From Tabrizicola sp. (GTDB lineage Bacteria > Pseudomonadota > Alphaproteobacteria > Rhodobacterales > Rhodobacteraceae), in assembly GCF_022842145.1 (NCBI RefSeq), contig NZ_JALHQD010000001.1, positions 68,127 to 132,126 on the forward strand: a DNA stretch of 64,000 nucleotides, written 5' to 3'. A model generated the notes under the pieces. It was not told where the DNA came from and ran no database searches. It saw nothing but the letters and a program-made list of their open reading frames with translations. Shown one piece after another: positions 48,726-57,168 of the stretch; within the stretch, counting starts at the first letter, position 1; the number at the start of each line of letters is the position of its first letter. The position numbers and the translations under genes are program-made.

Positions 48726-49934
48726 TCACAGGAAACTCCGCCCCGACCCCTGCGCCTGCACCCCCAGATGCGCCGCCACCGAGGCCCCCACATCCACGAA
48801 CCCCCGCAAACCCACCTCGCGGGCACCCACGCCCCAGCCCACCACCGGCACCCGTTCCCGCGTGTGCTCAGTCCCGTGGTAGGTCGGGTCATTGCCATGG
48901 TCCGCCGTGAAGATCGCCAGGTCCCCCGGCCGCAACTGCGCCAGGAACCGGGGAAGCCCTGCATCAAACCACTCCAGTGCGCGGGCGTAACCCGCCACGT
49001 CCCGGGGGTGGCCGTACAACGTGTCGAACTCCACGAAGTTCGCAAAGGTCAAGCTGCCCGCCTCCGATTCGGCTCCCAGCCGGACGAGGTGTTCGAAAAG
49101 GTCAGCGTCCGACTTTCCTTTCCACAGCTTCCCGATTCCCCGCATCGAAAAGATGTCGCCGATCTTGCCGACCCCATGCGTGGCTCGCCCTGCGCCCTGC
49201 ACCCAGTCCAGCAGCGTCGGTGCGGGCGGGGCGATGGCAAAGTCCTTCCGGTTCGAGGTCCGCTTGAACGCCCCCGGAGTGCCCGTGAAAGGCCGAGCGA
49301 TCACCCGCCCCACTTTCCGGGCATGCAGCATCGGCGACAGGTCCTTGCACAACTGCAAAAGTCGCTCCAACCCGAACGCCTCTTCATGTGCGGCGATCTG
49401 GAAGACGGAATCCGCCGAGGTGTAGCAGATCGGCCAGCCGGTCCGCAGATGCGCCTCGCAATGCTCCGCGATGATCGGCACGCCCGAAGCGTGGCAGTTG
49501 CCCAGGATGCCCTCGGTCCCCGCCAGCCGGCAGACCTCGGCCACGATGTCGTCCGGGAACGCGGGCACCGTATCGGGGAAATAGGTCCAGTCCCAGGGCA
49601 CCGGCACTCCCGCCAGTTCCCAATGCCCGGAGGGCGTATCCTTGCCCCGCGACACCTCGGTCGCTGCCCCCCACAAGCCCTCGGGCACCGCCGAAAGCCC
49701 CGGCGTCGCGGCACCGGAGGCCAGCCGGATCGCCGCTCCCAACCCCAGCCGGTCGAGGTTCGGCATCTTCAGCAGGCCCGACCGACCGACCTCGGCCCGA
49801 CCCTCGGCGCAGGCTGCCGCGATATGGCCCAGGGTGTTCGACCCCGCGTCGCCGAAGTCCGCCGCATCGGGCGCACCGCCGCAGCCGACGCTGTCCATCA
49901 CGATCAGAAACGCCCGCCCTTGCGCACTGGCCAT
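48726..49934 (-). CDS. deoB: Phosphopentomutase
   Basis: DeoB converts (deoxy)ribose-1-phosphate to the 5-phosphate. The 402-residue protein shows alkaline-phosphatase-superfamily metal motifs: FLIVMDSVGCGGAPDA at the start, SNTLGHIA, and ADHGNDPTYHGTEHTRERVP near the C-terminus. It takes the sugar phosphate released by DeoA. Its start shares one base with the deoA stop (TGATG). Confidence 0.97.
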   Translation of the reverse strand: MASAQGRAFLIVMDSVGCGGAPDAADFGDAGSNTLGHIAAACAEGRAEVGRSGLLKMPNLDRLGLGAAIRLASGAATPGLSAVPEGLWGAATEVSRGKDTPSGHWELAGVPVPWDWTYFPDTVPAFPDDIVAEVCRLAGTEGILGNCHASGVPIIAEHCEAHLRTGWPICYTSADSVFQIAAHEEAFGLERLLQLCKDLSPMLHARKVGRVIARPFTGTPGAFKRTSNRKDFAIAPPAPTLLDWVQGAGRATHGVGKIGDIFSMRGIGKLWKGKSDADLFEHLVRLGAESEAGSLTFANFVEFDTLYGHPRDVAGYARALEWFDAGLPRFLAQLRPGDLAIFTADHGNDPTYHGTEHTRERVPVVGWGVGAREVGLRGFVDVGASVAAHLGVQAQGSGRSFL

Positions 49935-51244
49935 CAGCCGATCCTCTTTTGCACCAGTGGCGGCTCCTCGGGCAGTTCCGGCACGATCCCGTAGGCCGCC
50001 TGCACTGCCGCGACCGCCGCCCTTGCCGCATCTTCCGTCACCGCGTGGACCATCGCCAGTGGCACCCCGGCCCCGGTCTCTTCACCGATCCCGGCAAGGT
50101 CCGATAGCCCGACCGAGGGGTTGACCCGGTCGCCTTCCCGCTGGCGTCCGCCGCCCAGATGCACCACCGCAAGCCCCAGCGCCTCGCCGTTGATCCGCCC
50201 GACGAAACCGTCATCCAGCGCGGGCACTTCCATCATCACCGGGGCCGAGGGCAGCCGGTCCGGCCAGCGTTCCACGAAATCCGCGGGCCCGCCCTGCGCC
50301 ACGACCATGCGCCCGAAACACTCCGCCGCCGCGCCGGATTCCAGCGCCTGCGAGATGCGCCCCTCGCCGTCCTTCGCGTCCGACGCCAGCCCCGCCAGTG
50401 CCAGCACCTCGCCACCCAAGGCCACGGTAACATCCCACAGCGCCGCGTTGACCGAAGTCCCGGTCAGCGTCTCCATCACCTCGATCACCTCCAGCGCATT
50501 GCCCGCCGCCGTAGCCAGGGGTTGCGACATGTCGGTGATGAGGGCCGAGGTCATGCACCCGGCGCCTTGCGCGGTCTTGACCAGCGACCGCGCCAGTGCC
50601 TCGGCCTCGGCCGCCGTCTTCATGAAGGCCCCGCTGCCGCACTTGACGTCCAGCACCAGCGCCTCCAGCCCCGCCGCCAGCTTTTTCGACAGGATCGACG
50701 CGGTGATCAGATCGACCGACTCCACCGTCGCCGAAACATCGCGGATCGCATAAAGCCGCCGGTCCGCCGGGGCAAGGTCGGCGCTGGCCGCCACGATGGC
50801 GCAGTGCACCTCGGTCATCTGCTTGCGCAGCGCCGCCTCTGTCATTCCGGTCCGAAACCCCGGTATCGCCTCAAGCTTGTCCAGCGTCCCGCCGGTATGC
50901 CCCAACCCGCGGCCCGAGATCATCGGGACATAGGCCCCACAGACCGCCAAGGCCGGTGCCAGAAGCAGCGAGGTGCAATCCCCGATCCCGCCCGTCGAAT
51001 GCTTGTCCACCACCGGGCCGGGCAGGTCCCACTCCAGCACCTTGCCGCTGTCCCGCATCCCCCGCGTCAGCGCGACGCGGCCTTCCTCGGACAGACCCTT
51101 CAGCAACACCGCCATCGCGAAGGCCCCGGCCTGCGCATCCGTGACCGCGCCCGAAGCCAGTCCCATCGCGAACCAGCGCAACTCGTCGACGGAAGGCTGC
51201 CCGCCGTCGCGAATTCGGGCGATGATCGCCCGCGCGTCGGTCAT
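49934..51244 (-). CDS. deoA: Thymidine phosphorylase
   Basis: DeoA splits thymidine to thymine and deoxyribose-1-phosphate. The 436-residue protein has the signature DKHSTGGIGDCTSLLLAPALAVCG, MISGRGLGHTGGTLDKLE, and VLDVKCGSGAFMKT. The ATG at 51244 overlaps the cdd stop (ATGA); upstream residues in the frame have no similarity. It is the second gene of the operon, between cdd and deoB. Confidence 0.96.
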   Translation of the reverse strand: MTDARAIIARIRDGGQPSVDELRWFAMGLASGAVTDAQAGAFAMAVLLKGLSEEGRVALTRGMRDSGKVLEWDLPGPVVDKHSTGGIGDCTSLLLAPALAVCGAYVPMISGRGLGHTGGTLDKLEAIPGFRTGMTEAALRKQMTEVHCAIVAASADLAPADRRLYAIRDVSATVESVDLITASILSKKLAAGLEALVLDVKCGSGAFMKTAAEAEALARSLVKTAQGAGCMTSALITDMSQPLATAAGNALEVIEVMETLTGTSVNAALWDVTVALGGEVLALAGLASDAKDGEGRISQALESGAAAECFGRMVVAQGGPADFVERWPDRLPSAPVMMEVPALDDGFVGRINGEALGLAVVHLGGGRQREGDRVNPSVGLSDLAGIGEETGAGVPLAMVHAVTEDAARAAVAAVQAAYGIVPELPEEPPLVQKRIG

Positions 51245-51633
51245 GTGCGGTCCATATGCGCGGCGGTGAAGACGCCGGGCAAGAGGTCCGCCACCGTCAT
51301 CACCTTCGACTTGCCGTCCGTGGTGCAAAGCGTGACGCGCACGTCCTGAGCCGCAAACTCCGCAATCTTCTGCCGGCAGCCGCCGCAAGGGGGCACCGGA
51401 TCGGGGCTGTCGGCAATCACGCAGACCTCGGTGATCCGGGTATCCCCCGCTGCGATCATCGCCGCGATGGCTCCAGCCTCGGCGCAGGTGCCTTCCGGAT
51501 AGGCCACGTTCTCGACATTGCAGCCAACATGGACGGCCCCGCTCGGTGACAGCAGCGCCGCCCCCACCTTGAACCGCGAATAGGGCGCATAGGCGCGTTC
51601 CCTGACCGCCGTCGCCGCCTGCAGAAGCGTCAT
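51241..51633 (-). CDS. cdd: Cytidine deaminase
   Basis: Cdd converts cytidine to uridine. The 130-residue protein has the substrate-binding RFKVGAALLS, the zinc motif NVAYPEGTCAEAGAI (Cys-Ala-Glu), and PCGGCRQKIAEF (two zinc Cys). I start at the ATG at 51633 with a G-rich ribosome-binding site; a TTG seven codons earlier is also possible. It is the first gene of the operon, and a palindrome lies 15 nt upstream. Confidence 0.95.
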   Translation of the reverse strand: MTLLQAATAVRERAYAPYSRFKVGAALLSPSGAVHVGCNVENVAYPEGTCAEAGAIAAMIAAGDTRITEVCVIADSPDPVPPCGGCRQKIAEFAAQDVRVTLCTTDGKSKVMTVADLLPGVFTAAHMDRT

Positions 51634-51647
51634 CGCCACCCCCTGTT

Positions 51648-51661
51648 TGACCAATTGGTCA
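51648..51661 (-). promoter_or_regulatory. Candidate operator of the nucleoside-salvage operon
   Basis: TGACCAATTGGTCA is a perfect 14-bp palindrome ending 14 nt before the cdd ATG. A repressor bound here would block the transcript start or the ribosome-binding site. The regulator is not identified; no regulator gene is adjacent to the operon. Confidence 0.55.
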
Positions 51662-51773
51662 GAGTGTGAAGCCGCCCGAAGATTTCCGCAAGCCGGGTAT
51701 GAACGTCGGTCACCTTCGGCTTATCCTCGCGCGCGGCCCCTCCGACGAGAAGGCGAAGCCGCACGAGGAGGCG

Positions 51774-52856
51774 CTATCTGTCGACCACCCGCGTCGCCGG
51801 ATTGCCGGGCAGCGTCACTTCCAGCAACTCCAAATCCGCAGTCGCCTCGGAATACCGCGTCGCCATCCCCGGTGGGACCACGAAGGCATCCCCCGGAGAC
51901 AAGCGGAACGGGTCCTTGCCCTCCCCTTCCAGCGTCATTCCTCCGGTCATCACGAAGGTAAACAGGATGTCTCCGTCATGGACCGTCCAGGGCGCCGCGC
52001 CCTTGGGCCGCGCCACCATGACCGAGGCCACGCCCTTCGTGGCCGTCAGGATCGACGTATCCCGCGCCTCGAACCCGGGAATCCGGAACGGTATGAACGT
52101 GCCTTCCTTCCCGATGTCATGGACGAACCTCTGCCCCTCCCACTCCCGCTCCGGCCGGTAGTGCGGCGTGGGCAGGGTCATCTCGTGGTCGATCTCGGTC
52201 ACATGTTCGGCGGGAACGCCGATCTCCACGACCTGCACCCCTTCGGAATGCAGCACCTTGTGGCGGATGCCCGGCGGCTGGATGAAGCAGTCCCCGGCAT
52301 GGATGCGGCGGATACCGCCCTGGTCCTCGTAAAGCACATCGACCCAGCCCGCGACGCAGAAGATCAGCTGGAAGCCGACCTTGTGGTAATGCACCATGTC
52401 CGGCACCGGCCCGTCCGGCACCCGGATGTGACTGGCGATCATCGCGCCGCCCAGCCGCGTCGGGATCAGGTCACGATACTCCATCCCCGCCCGCCCGATC
52501 ACCCAGGGCGCCTGGTCGGCCAGTCGCCGCACCACGAAGGCATGTTCCGTCGCGGGCGTCACGACGGGAGGGTTCAGCTCATCCACTTCGACCTTCGTCC
52601 CGTTGGGCGCCACCAGCGACTTCGCGCCCCCGGCAAACCCCGGGTCATCCGTCAGGATGCGCAGTGTCCCCGGGGCCTCGCTTGCCCCCTTTTCGATCCG
52701 AAGGCGCACGCCATGCCCGGACAGCACCGCCACGGAAGGATTGTCCGCCGGGAAGATCATGTCCAACCGAAAGCCAAGGGTCTTTGTGTAGAACGGCAGA
52801 TCCTCCCGCAGCTCTTGCGTCGGCAGCCGGATCTCGGCGCGGATTTCTTGGGTCAT
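51774..52856 (-). CDS. VOC-like and cupin domain protein
   Basis: The 360-residue protein starts with a VOC/glyoxalase-like domain (about residues 1-80, EIRLPTQELREDLPFYTKTLGFRLDMIFPADNPSVAVLSG...) followed by two cupin-like barrels with MVHYHKVGFQLIFCVAGWVDVLYED (His residues for metal) and GDAFVVPPGMATRYSE. Such bicupins include dioxygenases and isomerases; the substrate is unknown. The ATG at 52856 is chosen from GAGAGACG upstream. A GntR gene lies 14 nt upstream on the same strand, its probable regulator. Confidence 0.8.
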   Translation of the reverse strand: MTQEIRAEIRLPTQELREDLPFYTKTLGFRLDMIFPADNPSVAVLSGHGVRLRIEKGASEAPGTLRILTDDPGFAGGAKSLVAPNGTKVEVDELNPPVVTPATEHAFVVRRLADQAPWVIGRAGMEYRDLIPTRLGGAMIASHIRVPDGPVPDMVHYHKVGFQLIFCVAGWVDVLYEDQGGIRRIHAGDCFIQPPGIRHKVLHSEGVQVVEIGVPAEHVTEIDHEMTLPTPHYRPEREWEGQRFVHDIGKEGTFIPFRIPGFEARDTSILTATKGVASVMVARPKGAAPWTVHDGDILFTFVMTGGMTLEGEGKDPFRLSPGDAFVVPPGMATRYSEATADLELLEVTLPGNPATRVVDR

Positions 52857-52870
52857 CGTCTCTCTTTCGT

Positions 52871-53518
52871 TCATGCCCGGCATTCAGGCAGGGCAGCATT
52901 TTCGGTGTAGGCGGTCTCGGCGTCGTAGATGAAGCGCAGCATCCGGTCCGAGGCGGCAGGCCCATCCCCCGCCTCGAACGCGTCCAAAAGGGCACGCAGC
53001 CCGGCAACGATGGTCCGGCGCGCGACAGGGTCGGGCATGGTGGCAAAGCGGACCGACTGGACCTGCCCCGAATAGCGCTGGATCGCCAACCGCAGTTCGG
53101 TATTGCGAACCGCTTCCAGCCAGGCATTGCGAAAGGCCTCGCAACCGCGATGGAACGCCGCCACATCTGCCGCCGCGCCTTCGGCCACGCCAAGCGCGGC
53201 ACGCAGGGTGGCAAGGTCGGCCTCGGTCCGATCCCGCGCAGCACAGGCGACCGCGTGGGGTTCCAGAAGCCGCCGCAAGGTGAAGACCTCGGCAATCCGC
53301 TCCGCCGACAGGTTCGGCAACGCGAAGCCGCGGCTGGTGCCTTCAAGATAGCCTTCCGAGACCAACTGCATCAGCGCCTCGCGCACCGGCATCCGGCTGA
53401 CGCCCATCTCCTCGGCAATCGCGTGGTCGACCAGCCGCACCTCCGGTCCGACCTCGCCGCGCAGCAGCCGCAGACGAAGCGTCTCGTGGATCCGGGTACG
53501 GTGGCTGGCGCGGGACAT
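52871..53518 (-). CDS. GntR family transcriptional regulator (FCD subfamily)
   Basis: The 215-residue protein has a winged helix with HETLRLRLLRGEVGPEVRLVDHAIAEEMGVSRMPVREALMQLVSEGYL and an FCD domain with metal/ligand residues (FHRGCEAFRNAWLEAV, DAFEAGDGPAASDRMLRFI). It should repress its own operon with the VOC-cupin gene. I start at the ATG at 53518, leaving the AGTATACT motif in the leader; the longer frame would place the motif inside the gene. Confidence 0.88.
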   Translation of the reverse strand: MSRASHRTRIHETLRLRLLRGEVGPEVRLVDHAIAEEMGVSRMPVREALMQLVSEGYLEGTSRGFALPNLSAERIAEVFTLRRLLEPHAVACAARDRTEADLATLRAALGVAEGAAADVAAFHRGCEAFRNAWLEAVRNTELRLAIQRYSGQVQSVRFATMPDPVARRTIVAGLRALLDAFEAGDGPAASDRMLRFIYDAETAYTENAALPECRA

Positions 53519-53526
53519 GGACTGAA

Positions 53527-53535
53527 AAGTATACT
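53527..53535 (-). promoter_or_regulatory. Candidate GntR operator, near copy
   Basis: AAGTATACT, containing the palindrome AGTATACT, lies 8 nt upstream of the GntR start codon. A matching site occurs 65 bp further upstream. FCD-type GntR proteins often bind TATAC-centred palindromes, so autoregulation is likely. Confidence 0.45.
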
Positions 53536-53591
53536 GTTGTGGCGGCAAGTCCATACATTCCGGCACCAGTCACCTGAAGATTGGTCGGATC

Positions 53592-53600
53592 GGTATACTT
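53592..53600 (-). promoter_or_regulatory. Candidate GntR operator, far copy
   Basis: GGTATACTT on the plus strand (AAGTATACC on the minus strand) repeats the core of the site at 53527-53535 in the opposite orientation. The pair, 65 bp apart, brackets the region where the GntR-cupin promoter should lie. Confidence 0.4.
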
Positions 53601-53737
53601 CCCGCAATGCTAGCGCCAACACTTGCTTGCAAAGCCTAAAAGCCCTTGCGGGTTTTCATTGATTTCCATAGGGCGCAAATGCAGGCATGGTGGCGCCGGA
53701 AGGCCGGTCAAGACCACTAGAAACGGCTTCAGAAAAG

Positions 53738-53757
53738 ATGGTTCAACGTTAAACCAT
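53738..53757. promoter_or_regulatory. Candidate operator of maeB
   Basis: The half-sites ATGGTT (53738-53743) and AACCAT (53752-53757) enclose an almost symmetrical CAACGTTA centre; only one pair of the 20 bases breaks symmetry. It ends 17 nt before the maeB ATG, next to the GGAGG. It should be bound by a dimeric regulator, not identified here. Confidence 0.5.
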
Positions 53758-53774
53758 TTTGCAGGAGGGGACAG

Positions 53775-56063
53775 ATGGACGACCGGCAGGACGAGGCGAA
53801 ACAGGCGGCACGGCAAGCGGCGCTGGACTATCACGAGTTTCCAAAGCCCGGAAAACTGGAAATCCGCGCCACGAAACCCCTAGCCAACGGTCGCGACCTT
53901 GCCCGCGCCTATTCCCCCGGCGTCGCCGAGGCCTGCCTGGAAATCAAGGCCGACCCCTCGACTGCCAGCCGCTACACCTCCAAGGGCAACCTTGTCGCCG
54001 TCATCTCGAACGGCACCGCCGTCCTGGGCCTTGGCAACATCGGCGCACTGGCCTCGAAGCCGGTGATGGAGGGCAAGGCCGTCCTCTTCAAGAAATTCGC
54101 CAACATCGACTGCTTCGACATCGAGGTGAACGAACCCGACCCGGTCAAGCTGGCCGAGATCGTCTGCGCGCTGGAGCCCACCTTCGGCGCGGTCAACCTC
54201 GAAGACATCAAGGCCCCCGACTGCTTCATCGTCGAGAAGCTCTGCCGCGAGCGGATGAACATCCCCGTCTTCCACGACGACCAGCACGGCACCGCGATCG
54301 TGGTTGGAGCGGCGGCGACCAACGCGATGATCGTCGCGGGCAAGACCTTTGGCGAGATCAAGGTCGTCTCCACGGGCGGCGGGGCTGCCGGCATCGCCTG
54401 CCTGGAAATGCTGGTGAAGCTGGGCGTCAAGCGCGAGAACGTCTGGCTTTGCGACCTTGAAGGCCTTGTCTACCACGGCCGGGCCGAGCAGATGACCCAG
54501 CAGAAGGCGAATTTCGCGCAAGGCGACAAGCCCGCCACGCTGGCCGACGTTATCAAGGGTGCCGACCTTTTCCTCGGGCTCTCCGGTCCCGGCGTCCTCA
54601 CGCAGGACATGGTCAAGGCGATGGCCCCGAACCCGATCATCTTCGCCCTGGCGAACCCGACGCCCGAAATCCTGCCCGATGCGGTCCGCGAAGTGGCCCC
54701 CACCGCCATCATCGCCACCGGCCGCAGTGACTTCCCGAACCAGGTCAACAACGTCCTCTGCTTCCCCTTCATTTTCCGGGGTGCCCTCGACGTCGGCGCG
54801 ACCACGATCAACGACGAGATGGAGATCGCCTGCATCGAAGGCATCGCCGCCCTTGCCCGCGCCACCACCTCCGCCGAAGCCGCCGCCGCGTACCGGGGCG
54901 AGACGATGGCCTTTGGGGCCGACTACCTGATCCCCAAGCCGTTCGACCCCCGCCTGATCGGCGTGGTCGCCAGCGCCGTCGCCAAGGCCGCGATGGAAAC
55001 CGGCGTCGCCACCCGCCCGCTGGAGGACCTGGACGCCTACAAGCGCAAGCTTGACGGCTCGGTCTTCAAATCCGCCCTCCTGATGCGCCCGGTGTTCGAG
55101 GCCTCCAAGCTCGCCACCCGCCGCATCGTCTTTGCCGAAGGCGAGGATGAACGCGTCCTGCGCGCCGCCAACGCGATGCTCGAGGAAACCACCGACGTTC
55201 CGATCCTGATCGGCCGTCCCGAAGTGGTGGAGGCCCGGTGCGAACGGTCCGGCCTGCCGATCCGCCCGGGCCGCGATTTCCATCTGGTGAACCCGGAAAA
55301 CGACCACCGCTACCGCGATTACTGGGGCACCTACCACGAGTTGATGGCTCGCCGCGGCGTCACCCCTGACACCGCCCGCGCGGTGATGCGCACCAACTCG
55401 ACTGCCATCGCCGCGATCATGGTGCACCGCGAGGAAGCCGACAGCATGATCTGCGGCACCTTCGGTCAGTTCAACTGGCACCTTGGATACGTCCGCCAGA
55501 TTCTTGCGCGCGGCGGCTTGCACCCGGTCGCAGCGCTGTCGCTGATGATCCTGGAAGACGGGCCCCTCTTCATCGCCGATACGCATGTCCATTCGGAACC
55601 AACGCCCAGCCAGATCATGGAGACCGTGATCGGCGCAGCCCGCCACGTCCGCCGCTTCGGCATCACCCCGAAGATCGCGCTCTGCACGCAAAGCCAGTTC
55701 GGCAACATGGACAACGCTTCCGCCCGCCGAATGCGCGATGCGCTGGAGCTTCTGGACCAGCGCGAACCCGACTTCGCTTATGAGGGCGAGATGAACCTCG
55801 ACGCCGCCCTGGACCAGTCGATCCGCGACCGCCTCTTGCCCAACTCCCGTTACGAAGGCGGGGCGAATGTCCTGGTCTTTGCCTCCTCCGAGGTGGCGTC
55901 GGGCGTCCGCAACATCCTGAAGGTCAAGGCGGGAGGCTTGGAGGTCGGTCCGATCCTGATGGGCATGGGAAACAAGGCGCACGTCGTGACGCCCGCGATC
56001 ACTGCGCGGGGATTGCTGAACATGTCCGCCATCGCGGGGACCCCTGTCGCGCACTACGGCTGA
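53775..56063 (+). CDS. maeB: NADP-dependent malic enzyme with C-terminal phosphotransacetylase-like domain
   Basis: The enzyme oxidises malate to pyruvate and CO2 with NADP. The 762-residue protein has the malic part (residues 1-430) with [34 protein letters not shown] and SGPGVLT, then a phosphotransacetylase-like domain from about 445 ([30 protein letters not shown]). This large form is the usual alphaproteobacterial MaeB; the PTA part is regulatory, not a working transacetylase. GGAGGGG precedes the ATG. A near-palindromic operator lies just upstream. Confidence 0.96.
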   Translation: MDDRQDEAKQAARQAALDYHEFPKPGKLEIRATKPLANGRDLARAYSPGVAEACLEIKADPSTASRYTSKGNLVAVISNGTAVLGLGNIGALASKPVMEGKAVLFKKFANIDCFDIEVNEPDPVKLAEIVCALEPTFGAVNLEDIKAPDCFIVEKLCRERMNIPVFHDDQHGTAIVVGAAATNAMIVAGKTFGEIKVVSTGGGAAGIACLEMLVKLGVKRENVWLCDLEGLVYHGRAEQMTQQKANFAQGDKPATLADVIKGADLFLGLSGPGVLTQDMVKAMAPNPIIFALANPTPEILPDAVREVAPTAIIATGRSDFPNQVNNVLCFPFIFRGALDVGATTINDEMEIACIEGIAALARATTSAEAAAAYRGETMAFGADYLIPKPFDPRLIGVVASAVAKAAMETGVATRPLEDLDAYKRKLDGSVFKSALLMRPVFEASKLATRRIVFAEGEDERVLRAANAMLEETTDVPILIGRPEVVEARCERSGLPIRPGRDFHLVNPENDHRYRDYWGTYHELMARRGVTPDTARAVMRTNSTAIAAIMVHREEADSMICGTFGQFNWHLGYVRQILARGGLHPVAALSLMILEDGPLFIADTHVHSEPTPSQIMETVIGAARHVRRFGITPKIALCTQSQFGNMDNASARRMRDALELLDQREPDFAYEGEMNLDAALDQSIRDRLLPNSRYEGGANVLVFASSEVASGVRNILKVKAGGLEVGPILMGMGNKAHVVTPAITARGLLNMSAIAGTPVAHYG

Positions 56064-56161
56064 TCAAAGGATACCTCTGCCAGCCTTTCGGGACACTGCT
56101 CTGCAGGAACCACACTCTCTAATGATCGCGCTCCTTCTTATGCGCCTTCTTGGAGAACGCC

Positions 56162-56914
56162 ATGCCCTTTGCCAAACTTGCGGCCAGTCTGGCCCTACTG
56201 TCCGCGACCACCCTCCCCGCCCTGGCCGGAGGACCGCTTGCGACCGCCACAGAGGCCCCGGTCGCCGCCGTCGCCGAAGCTCCCGCCGATCCGTGGAGCG
56301 GGCCCTGGGCATCCTTCGCGCTGGGTTCGGGACGGGCCACTTATGACATCGCCGGGTCGGTTTATGATCCCGGCTTTCCTGGCCCGCTTCCTGGCATCGA
56401 CCTTCCCGACTTCGGCGGCAAGGGCGGCACCGCAGGCGTGGAACTCGGCTACAACCACCGCGTCGGCGACAAGCTGGTCTTCGGTGTCCAGTTGGGCCGC
56501 GCCAGCTCGGCCATCGACACCGACGCCGCGCTGAACCTGTCCCCGATTCTGCCGCTGGACCTGACCTACCGCTACCGCGCAAAGAGCGCGACTTCGCTCC
56601 TGGGCCGCGTTGGCTATCTCGTCAACGACAAGAGCATGATCTTCGCGCTGGCCGGCGTGACCCGTGCGCAGTTCGACGGCACCCTTTCGTCCAGCTTCGG
56701 CTTGGAGGCCAACTACGGGCTGTCGCTGCAAGGTGTGACACTCGGCGCCGGGATCGAGACCATGGTGACCGACAAGATCTCGGTGCGGCTCGACTACCGC
56801 GTGACAAACTTCGAGGACTACAACCTGTTCAGCGGGTCCATCGGGCTCCCGGTCGAGGTTGGCCTGGAATCGAACATGCAGACCGTCAACGCTGCCGTGG
56901 TCATGCACTTCTGA
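56162..56914 (+). CDS. Outer-membrane beta-barrel protein (Omp25/LomR-type)
   Basis: The 250-residue protein has a signal peptide (MPFAKLAASLALLSATTLPALA), a short Ala/Pro/Glu-rich stretch, and a barrel of alternating strands with small turns from about residue 50. It ends in VVMHF, with a C-terminal aromatic Phe as usual for barrels. The function may be structural or porin-like. The ATG at 56162 with GGAGAAC upstream is chosen over a TTG twelve bases earlier. Confidence 0.8.
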   Translation: MPFAKLAASLALLSATTLPALAGGPLATATEAPVAAVAEAPADPWSGPWASFALGSGRATYDIAGSVYDPGFPGPLPGIDLPDFGGKGGTAGVELGYNHRVGDKLVFGVQLGRASSAIDTDAALNLSPILPLDLTYRYRAKSATSLLGRVGYLVNDKSMIFALAGVTRAQFDGTLSSSFGLEANYGLSLQGVTLGAGIETMVTDKISVRLDYRVTNFEDYNLFSGSIGLPVEVGLESNMQTVNAAVVMHF

Positions 56915-56989
56915 TCCTGTCCAGGGTCATCGCGCCCGCCCAACATCTCCCCGGTCGGCAGAATCATCTGTCGATCGGGCGACGATCTA

Positions 56990-57078
56990 TTTGCAAACTC
57001 CCCGGTGGCGGAGGCTCCAACCACTCCAACAGCGCGGCTTTGCAAATATTGCGCGCTGCATTCAGTATATTCTGCAAA
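56990..57078 (+). promoter_or_regulatory. TTTGCAAA-type sites upstream of prpE
   Basis: Two exact TTTGCAAA sites (56990-56997 and 57039-57046) and one close variant TCTGCAAA (57071-57078) lie within 90 bp, upstream of prpE. From memory, the ScfR-family regulator PccR of Rhodobacter uses TTTGCAAA elements to control propionyl-CoA genes, so the same type of factor probably controls prpE here. Confidence 0.6.
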
Positions 57079-57168
57079 TCTGCCGCACCCTGCTACCGGT
57101 AACACCGTTGCGCGACTGGCATCCCATCGCATACGAACCCCTTAGTGCATCAGCGGGGGGAGATCGCG

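Noticed and set aside
53638-53656. AAAAGCCC-TTGC-GGGTTTT hairpin as a terminator
   Set aside because: It lies between divergent genes where no transcript should end, and the stem includes a G-U pair; its role is unclear.
53880-56054. 724-residue minus-strand frame opposite maeB
   Set aside because: It mirrors the codon pattern of maeB and has no recognisable motif or start signal.
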